From Parietaria judaica (taxonomy: Eukaryota; Streptophyta; Magnoliopsida; Rosales; Urticaceae), in the NCBI GenBank assembly GCA_954871525.1, contig OX940864.1, positions 30,979,001-31,043,000 on the forward strand: DNA of 64,000 nt, given 5' to 3'. The position numbers were made by a program, and so were the translations under genes. This document shows, piece by piece, positions 57,630-64,000 of this stretch. The stretch's first letter is position 1, and every line of letters begins with the position of its first letter. The notes beneath the pieces were generated by a model, which worked only from the letters and a program-made list of their open reading frames with translations, was not told where the DNA came from and did not search any database.

Positions 57630-58820
57630 TGTTAAGGCGAAAAATCACATCCGCAGTCACGGAGTCACGATTGATGTAATTCCGTGTTTAAGTTACCTTA
57701 GACCTCGGGTATTTCTGTTAAAACTAAATCACGTTGAAGAAATTAGGTTTGAAGAGAGAAAATTTTGATTTGCGAATTTCGTATTTTCTGTAATGGATTT
57801 TTCTATCCATTTTTACACGGTTTAGCTTACTATTTATAGAGCTTAGTAATTGAAATCAGACCTCATAGATGATCAGTTACAAAAATGTGTTTAAGTCCCT
57901 CATAATTTCCTTAATTGCTTGGCAACAATCATGGGAGCAGGGGCGTAGTCAGGAATTATCCGGGGAGCAAGAATTTAATCTCCCCTTTTGCACTACATAC
58001 TTTCTGTACCCTCCCCTTTCCTCTTGAATACATATTGGACTTATAATAATTCACCAAAAAAATTCAATCAACACAAAATATACTAATAAAATCAACAAAG
58101 ATTACCAATCAAATAAATTATATATCTAAAAATTTAATTCAATCAACTATGCGATATTCAATATGCTACTCAAGTTTATATGTATCTAATAAAACTCTCT
58201 TGCCTTAAAAAAAAAAAAAATATAAACTCTTGCAGTATGATTGAGAGCAAAATGTATGCTAAATGCTTATACCAAATAGAAAGCAAAATTAATAAATTAA
58301 CAAACAAGTTCTATCACATGGATATGGAATACAAATGCATTATCTTAGAAACCTCTAACTAAAAACAGTCTAAAAATGAAGAGAAATTGTATTTTTAACA
58401 TCACATAATCCATATTCAAAAGGAAAAAAAAAAATTATTCCAATCAAAACGAAACAAGAGAACATTTACCAGAATCACTTGCTTGCTGATTGCTGGTCTC
58501 ATCGAGAGATTATGCTTCGTCGCTTGACTTTCATCCTTCGCTCCTTGCGGTCCTTCGTAGCAACGAGGCTTCGTCGGTGAAGCTTCAACGACAAGGTTAT
58601 GCCGATGAGTGCATTCTCGTCGACGAACATCTTCGTCGCCTATCTTCATCGTGTTTTTCTCCTTTGACCGTTGACTTCTTTCCTGGCTGGCCCCGTTGAC
58701 TTGGTCAATGGGCCTATTCTTAGTTTTGGGCTCCTTTAATTCAAGCCCAATTTTATAAATGACAGATACAGATTTCGCCGTATCAATGTAAATTGATGTG
58801 GACGAAATCGTACCTCAACA
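57630..58820 (-). mobile_element. Solo LTR (1,191 bp), minus orientation
   Basis: Plus-strand ends TGTTAAGGCG and CCTCAACA are flanked by the perfect duplication ATACT (57625-57629 and 58821-58825). A minus-strand TATA box (plus strand TATTTATA, 57831-57838) and a minus-strand start TGTTGAGGTACGATTTCG, like that of the solo LTR at 21972, set its orientation. An AT-rich middle part beginning CAGGGGCGTAGTCAGG (57938) may be a nested non-autonomous element whose far end I could not find. Confidence 0.85.
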
Positions 58821-58825
58821 ATACT

Positions 58826-58867
58826 AAAAAAATATTTTTAATAACTTCCATTTGATATATTAGCTAT

Positions 58868-58913
<46 letters not shown>

Positions 58914-60240
58914 TAGGTCTTCAACCCAAAATCCGTAAAATTTTAGGTATTTTGACCGGAATTTACCCTATATATATATTCCGTCATTTTTAATAGATAA
59001 AATAAATGTTCCTTCTTTATTTGAACTTGAAGTGAATACATTTCTACCTTAATAAATAAAATACAATTCTTGTTTAATAAGCCACGACATTTATAACATT
59101 CCAGGCACTAATATCTTTACATTATAATCTCTACAATATTCATTTATTTCAGAAATCGGATTTGCATGCATGAGGTGATATAATGCCAATCTTATTCATT
59201 TTGTTTTCTTCTCATGACCTCTTCATTATTTTCTCTATTATCTACTACATTAATATTTCCTTATTACTATTCACACATTATTTTATTTTATTATTTTATG
59301 TCAAAATAGCAAGTCAGATACTCTTAGCGACTAACTAGATTTATTGACTTATCTACACAAAATCTTGCTTCTCATAATTTTCTATTTACCAGAGAAATTA
59401 AGTTTGCCAATAAAAAATTGCTAACAAAACATAACTTTATATTTTAGTTTTAGATTCGGGTTCCTTTGTAAATTTTTTTTCTTCCTTTAATTATGCTTTT
59501 TTTTTTTGTTTCTCTAGTCATTTCAATTTTCAACTCTACGGGTATATAGTTCATGGTTATTCCTCCAGATTATCCTTTTATAATTCAGAAAAATAAGAGC
59601 ATCTATTTCAATGTGTTAATTCCTCCGAAATAAAACAGATTTTACTTTCAAGTACAACTACAGTGAATCTGGTACAACAATGTACAACTTCGATTTTTAC
59701 TCCAAAACTTTTATGTATAAACATAATTTCTCTTTAATTTAAATTTGTAAAAATGACTTAGTTTTAACTTATTTTAAACATTTTCATCCATAATTAATTT
59801 ATATTTGATAAACTAATTATAATGTAGGTGTACTCGGATGTATATATTTAATTTAGAATTTCTAAAATGAATAATTTTGTGTTATTTTAAATAATATTTG
59901 TATTTTTAATATTAATTTTGTAGTTTTTAATTATATAATAAAATATAATAAGAATTATAAGGTTATAAAGTAGGATTAAAATGTAAACAATACCAAATAA
60001 CCCTAGCTTCTCTCTAAATCTCAATCAACGATGAGTTAATTAAACATATAGTTGTTTTTCTTAATTAATCACTTGTCTCGTGACTCTCTTGATTTCGTCT
60101 TATACGAATAGTACTATTTAATACAAAACTTTTCTTTTTATATTATTATGTTCCATTAATAAGATTTCTGAAACACGATGTTCCAATATATATATATATA
60201 TATATATATATTATGGGCATTTTTCGGGATATATAAAAAT
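58826..60240. other. AT-rich spacer with (AT)n tracts
   Basis: (AT)n tracts lie at about 58870-58911 and 60187-60211. No gene is visible. Confidence 0.6.
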
Positions 60241-60320
60241 TAGGTCCCATTGGCAAACGTCAAAGTTCACTAACGAAGTTAAAAATCAAAGGCCCAAGAC
60301 CCAACACATTTGGCGAGGTC

Positions 60321-60904
60321 CAGGGGCGGAGCCACAACTCTGACTAAGAGGGGGCAAAACTTAATTGGCTATAAATTTCATAATAAAATGAGACATTGAA
60401 ACTACTATTTTACATTGCATTATAACTATTTTTTTTATGAGCTTTCGGTTTATGAAAATAGTTCATTCATATGATTTGAAATCTACATGTTACGTTTTCA
60501 AAATATTAATATAACTTTTTTTCCAATATTTATAACTTTGCACGTGTTAAATTGATTGGTGGTTTTTATTCTCTAGTTTTTAAGTTGTAATCGTTTTAGT
60601 ATACCTATAATTAAGTAAAGTACAAAATACCATGAAAAAAAAAATTATAATCATTAAAAGTGTTGCTAAAAAACATTAAAAAATAATATGGTAGGTTTGG
60701 GAATTGAACCCAGGGCTACAAATTTGAGGAGAATTTTAAGAGTTACAAAATTCCGCTAGACTGTAGTGATATTTAGTCTACAAATGCTATCTTTATTATT
60801 TATATATAAACTTATAATAATATGAATAAATAAAATTAAAAATAACATGCTCGGACCAAGTGGGGGCGGCCGCCCCCGCTCCGCCCCCCTTGGCTCCGCC
60901 CCTG
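60321..60904. mobile_element. Non-autonomous hAT element with CAGGGGCGGAGCCA ends
   Basis: The 14-bp inverted repeat CAGGGGCGGAGCCA is perfect at both ends. An 8-bp duplication flanks it with one mismatch (GCGAGGTC 60313-60320, GTGAGGTC 60905-60912). The end sequence and duplication size are typical of hAT. It carries no transposase. A GC-rich block (GGGGGCGGCCGCCCCC) lies just inside the right end and a tRNA-like stretch at about 60690-60770. Confidence 0.8.
60690..60770 (-). other. tRNA-like A-box/B-box stretch inside the hAT element
   Basis: On the minus strand TAGTCTAGCGG (A-box-like) is followed about 45 nt later by GGGTTCAATTCCC (B-box-like, with a seven-base TTCAATT loop and a TGGG/CCCA stem). 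Spacing fits a tRNA or tRNA-derived SINE head, but no full cloverleaf is recognisable. Confidence 0.35.
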
Positions 60905-61026
60905 GTGAGGTCCGGAGTCCTGAAGACTTAGAAGACGAAGCCATTGACCAAAAAGCTTGTCATCATAAAAGGCAATCCTGGCGAGGTCCCCTAACGAGAT
61001 CCCCCGGCAAGCCTCCTGGCGAAGAC

Positions 61027-61532
61027 TGTTGGGTGCGGTCCAGATTCTCAAAGCATCTCCGCTAAGAAATCGTGCTCATTGTGTTTAACGCGCAATTTAA
61101 CTTTTAAAAAAATTTACACTGGGTTAGAGTCCCATACCAAAAACCATGTCAGCCCGTCCGGTTATATACAAAACAAAAATTAATTTTCCTATCGTGATAA
61201 AATAATTTTCTTGATTTTATAAAACCCTTTATGCGAATTTTCTTGTTTTAATTGAGCCTCGAGTATTAATAAATAATTATCAAACTGATAAATAGAGAAA
61301 AACGCATACCTTAGAATTCAGAGGCTTACGACTGCGTTCTCTGATCTTCTTGAATCTTCCGATCTCCGTTCTTGAAGCTTCCTACGATTTTTGTGAGAAA
61401 ACAGCTCCCAAAAGCCTTCTGATATATTCTCCGGAACTTGACCGCTGGAGGTGTGGGCTCCCATTGAATAATCCCTAAACCCTAAACTCGAATTCTCTAT
61501 TGTTTTAGAGCTAGAGAAATTCGCAGAAACTA

Positions 61533-61590
<58 letters not shown>

Positions 61591-63189
61591 TTCAAAAAAT
61601 TTGAACTGAGAAGAGTATGGTTTCAGGGTTACCGGGCTCCCCTATTTGTAGGAAATTGGCTCAACCACTTTGAGAAATCCCCTCAACCAATGTTGAGAGA
61701 TTTACTCAACCAGCTGGAGATATTCACTAAAAGATTTGATTTAATGATTAAATCATATAAATAATAAATCCAAAAACAAATCTTTTTAAAAAATACCAAA
61801 TAAGATTTAATAAATCAAATCTTATATTATTTTCAAGATTTAATCATTTATTAAATTCGCATAGATCATTTTCGAATATTATAAATATATTTCTCTCAAT
61901 TAAATATTTCAGGAATTAATTCCAATATTTAATTTTCACTTTTTTTCGATTAAAATGACAGTGTTCTTTCCGGCCCTGGGCCAAAACTGTTATTATCATA
62001 AATCTAAAACTATTCGTCAAATTGACACGATTCAACAAGCTAAATGTATCAGAATTTAGTTTCCTACAACCCTAAAGATGTCCAAGGAATAAATTCAATC
62101 ATCTTTTTTTTTTTTTTTTTTTTACAGTTTCTTTGGCTTACCATAACTTTGGTACTTTTGCCACTATTAGAGTAATAAGTTATTCGTGACAACAATAACG
62201 AATTATGCCTGATTGGAATATTCTATGTTCAATTAATACATTGAACATAAATTTGTGGTGTCGTCCTTGTGGAAATACAAAGGGGACAAATGGATATACA
62301 CACTCGAGCTTCGGTAAAAGTGTAGTGCTTTTACACACCTTTATTACATTCCACTATAGCTCTTGGTTGAGCTCTCAAGTGTGTATTTATTTTATCTTTC
62401 TGGCCACATGGGTCCATTGAGATAATCAGATTATCTGAGTCTAAGTTTTCGTATTATTATGACTCTCATCAAAAGGGTGAAATTACCATTCTCCTTTTTT
62501 ACGACACTTCCTTATTCTGTTCTTATTACTAACTACTCACTAAACGGGTTATGAATCCGCTGAGCTGATCATGAGTACTTGTTTGTTTCCCATAAACCAC
62601 AATAAGAACATCATAAAGCTATTATCCATATTAGGAATACCACTGTATTCTGTAACGATTAAATCAAAGATCATGTAAGCTGAACCGTATAAGTTCACGA
62701 TGCTCAGGACATCAACTGATTCCTATCTGATCATTTTAGCGAACTTATCATACTTTCATCAGTGACAGACTTATGTGATGATTTCCGATATATGTCCAGT
62801 CCGTCTAGTACGAAAACAATTCATACCTAATAAACTTAATAGTGCATGGACAACACTATGATCCGGTATAGATCATCACATTAATGTGATTAAGTTCATC
62901 AATAGTCGTTTTCGATTAGAAATTCCCATTTTTAATCTAGACTATGGACCTATTTAAGTTCTTTATTTGTGATAGTGAAACCTCCTCACATGGACTTAGT
63001 GCGATGATTAAACACAAAAGCAAATTTAAAGAACTAAGGATTATACATTCAACTTTAATTTATATAATCCGTAGATAACTATATACGATTATCATTAATA
63101 AGAATTATTCATCACAAGGTAAACGATCAAGATCTTATAAAAGAAGGATTAGCATCTAAATAGAAGGCATATTCAAAATATGTCCAACA
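61027..63189 (-). mobile_element. Solo LTR (2,163 bp), minus orientation
   Basis: Plus-strand ends TGTTGGGTGCGG and ATATGTCCAACA are flanked by the perfect duplication AAGAC (61022-61026 and 63190-63194). On the minus strand it starts TGTTGGACATAT like the solo LTR at 47391 and shares the TTGGTACTTTTGCCA-type phrase, so the two families are probably related. A compound microsatellite, (GT)n then (GA)n, spans 61535-61588 in the leader part. Confidence 0.9.
61535..61588. repeat. Compound microsatellite (GT)16(GA)11
   Basis: A GT tract (61535-61567) runs directly into a GA tract ending at 61588. Open frames across it are artefacts. Confidence 0.9.
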
Positions 63190-63207
63190 AAGACCCCTGG
63201 TGAACCT

Positions 63208-63575
63208 TGTAACGCCCCGGCTGCTCAATCGAATCGACGACTGTCCCCACAGGCCAACACGAGTCTTTCCAGCGTGCTTTGTCCTCACTCGCACGCTTCC
63301 CGAGAAACTTCCCAGGAGGTCACCCATCCTAGTACTACTCCAAGCCAAGCACGCTTAACTTTGGAGTTCCTATGAACGGGCAATCGAAAAGAAGATGCAT
63401 CTTGTTGACATAGGTAATAATACAGTCCCATACCTGTATGATCTCCGATAACCGTGCAGTCCCATACCTGCACAGTCTCGGGAACGTCCCATCAGCACAT
63501 CCCCTGCCCAGGCGATGTGGGATTGCACAGCTTGCCCGGTCTTGCCCTCGTGGCTCACGGGATTAGTGACTGTCA
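63208..63575 (-). repeat. Cassandra LTR, complete copy
   Basis: It runs from TGTAACGCCCCGG to GACTGTCA on the plus strand. The 5S-like segment is 63308-63369. It differs from the second LTR by only a few bases in the visible overlap (for example one extra T in the second near 63946 and an A/G-type change near 63386), suggesting a young insertion. Confidence 0.88.
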
Positions 63576-63649
63576 TAATCACCCCACCTAATGGGGGCCC
63601 GACGTCCTCGTCGGCCACACTTCCGGCTGGGCTCGGCTCTGATACCATC

Positions 63650-64000
63650 TGTAACGCCCCGGCTGCTCAATCGAATCGACGACTGTCCCCACAGGCCAAC
63701 ACGAGTCTTTCCAGCGTGCTTTGTCCTCACTCGCACGCTTCCCGAGAAACTTCCCAGGAGGTCACCCATCCTAGTACTACTCCAAGCCAAGCACGCTTAA
63801 CTTTGGAGTTCCTATGAACGGGCAACCGAAAAGAAGATGCATCTTGTTGACATAGGTAATAATACAGTCCCATACCTGTATGATCTCCGATAACCGTGCA
63901 GTCCCATACCTGCACAGTCTCGGGAACGTCCCATCAGCACATCCCCTTGCCCAGGCGATGTGGGATTGCACAGCTTGCCCGGTCTTGCCCTCGTGGCTCA
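63650..64000 (-). repeat. Cassandra second LTR, truncated by the window
   Basis: The first 351 bp of about 369 are visible. The 5S-like segment is 63750-63811. Confidence 0.88.

Larger units (their letters stand above)
60241..61021. other. Retroelement-like GC-richer remnant, host of three insertions
   Basis: The pieces 60241-60320, 60905-61026 and 63190-63207 read as one sequence once the insertions are removed. They contain words such as GGCGAGGTCC, GGCGAAGACC and GGCCCAAGACCC like those of the Tat-like LTRs. It is probably a decayed LTR fragment; family uncertain. Confidence 0.4.
63208..64000 (-). mobile_element. Cassandra TRIM retrotransposon, cut by window edge
   Basis: Two LTRs (63208-63575, 368 bp; and 63650 to beyond 64000) surround a 74-bp interior. 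On the minus strand the interior carries the primer-binding site TGGTATCAGAGC (complement of 63636-63647) at one end and a G-rich polypurine tract (GGTGGGGTGATTA) at the other. Each LTR contains a 62-bp piece matching the internal promoter region of plant 5S rRNA, the hallmark of Cassandra. It has no coding capacity. In Cassandra the 5S-like segment is thought to let RNA polymerase III transcribe the element. Confidence 0.9.

Noticed and set aside
57938..58440. Second CAGGGGCG-type hAT element inside the solo LTR
   Set aside because: The left end CAGGGGCGTAGTC is plausible, but no matching right end or 8-bp duplication could be found.
61537..61764. ORF starting with Cys-Val repeats
   Set aside because: It begins in the GT/GA microsatellite of a solo LTR.
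63308..63369. 5S rRNA gene
   Set aside because: Only about 62 of about 120 bases match, on the minus strand, within a repeated LTR next to a primer-binding site; this is the Cassandra 5S-like segment and not a gene.

Overview
This window is nuclear DNA of a flowering plant, probably a eudicot. It holds two recognisable host genes in a dense nest of transposable elements. The evidence for a plant is intron-containing genes, an EPF1-type stomatal patterning peptide, the first exon of a CIP7-like gene, a 5S-derived Cassandra retrotransposon, and Copia, Tat-like, LINE, hAT, MULE, Emigrant-like and Helitron-like sequences in AT-rich spacer. Species cannot be named from the sequence.

Layout: 1-562 holds the first coding exon (minus strand) and promoter of a CIP7-like gene, with a 5'-truncated LINE (563-2455) inserted about 370 bp upstream of the start codon. 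A MULE-type MITE lies at 2794-3264. From about 3830 to 12190 there is a gutted Tat-like LTR retrotransposon on the minus strand. It keeps LTR pieces and an antisense Transposase_28-type ORF (8015-9427), and has been invaded by a partial LTR of another family (4952-7182). An Emigrant-like MITE (12802-13458) follows. A possible Helitron (14898-23720) has taken in a complete hAT transposon (14981-19444) and a solo LTR (21972-22730).

From 24222 to 30188 a solo LTR of one Copia family is split by a full Copia element of another family (24638-29977, minus strand). An internally deleted relative of the hAT element (30574-31810) and a second, decayed DUF659-type hAT (32949-36276) come next, then a 5'-truncated Copia remnant (38391-40815). 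A second, plus-strand copy of the first Copia family (45091-53343) is interrupted by a 2.97-kb solo LTR (47391-50356).

The EPF1-like gene (54117-55105, two exons) begins 773 bp after that Copia element. It is followed by a nested inverted repeat and two MULE MITEs. The right end holds a solo LTR (57630-58820), a CAGGGG-type non-autonomous hAT (60321-60904), another solo LTR (61027-63189) and a minus-strand Cassandra TRIM cut off by the window edge (63208 onward).

Most element boundaries rest on target-site duplications read directly in the sequence. The working functions I can infer are stomatal spacing (EPF1) and, at the left edge, a probable light-signalling factor (CIP7-like). The rest is mobile DNA, nearly all of it broken. 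The hAT transposase main exon (16910-18827) is the only transposon coding region that remains open over its whole length.
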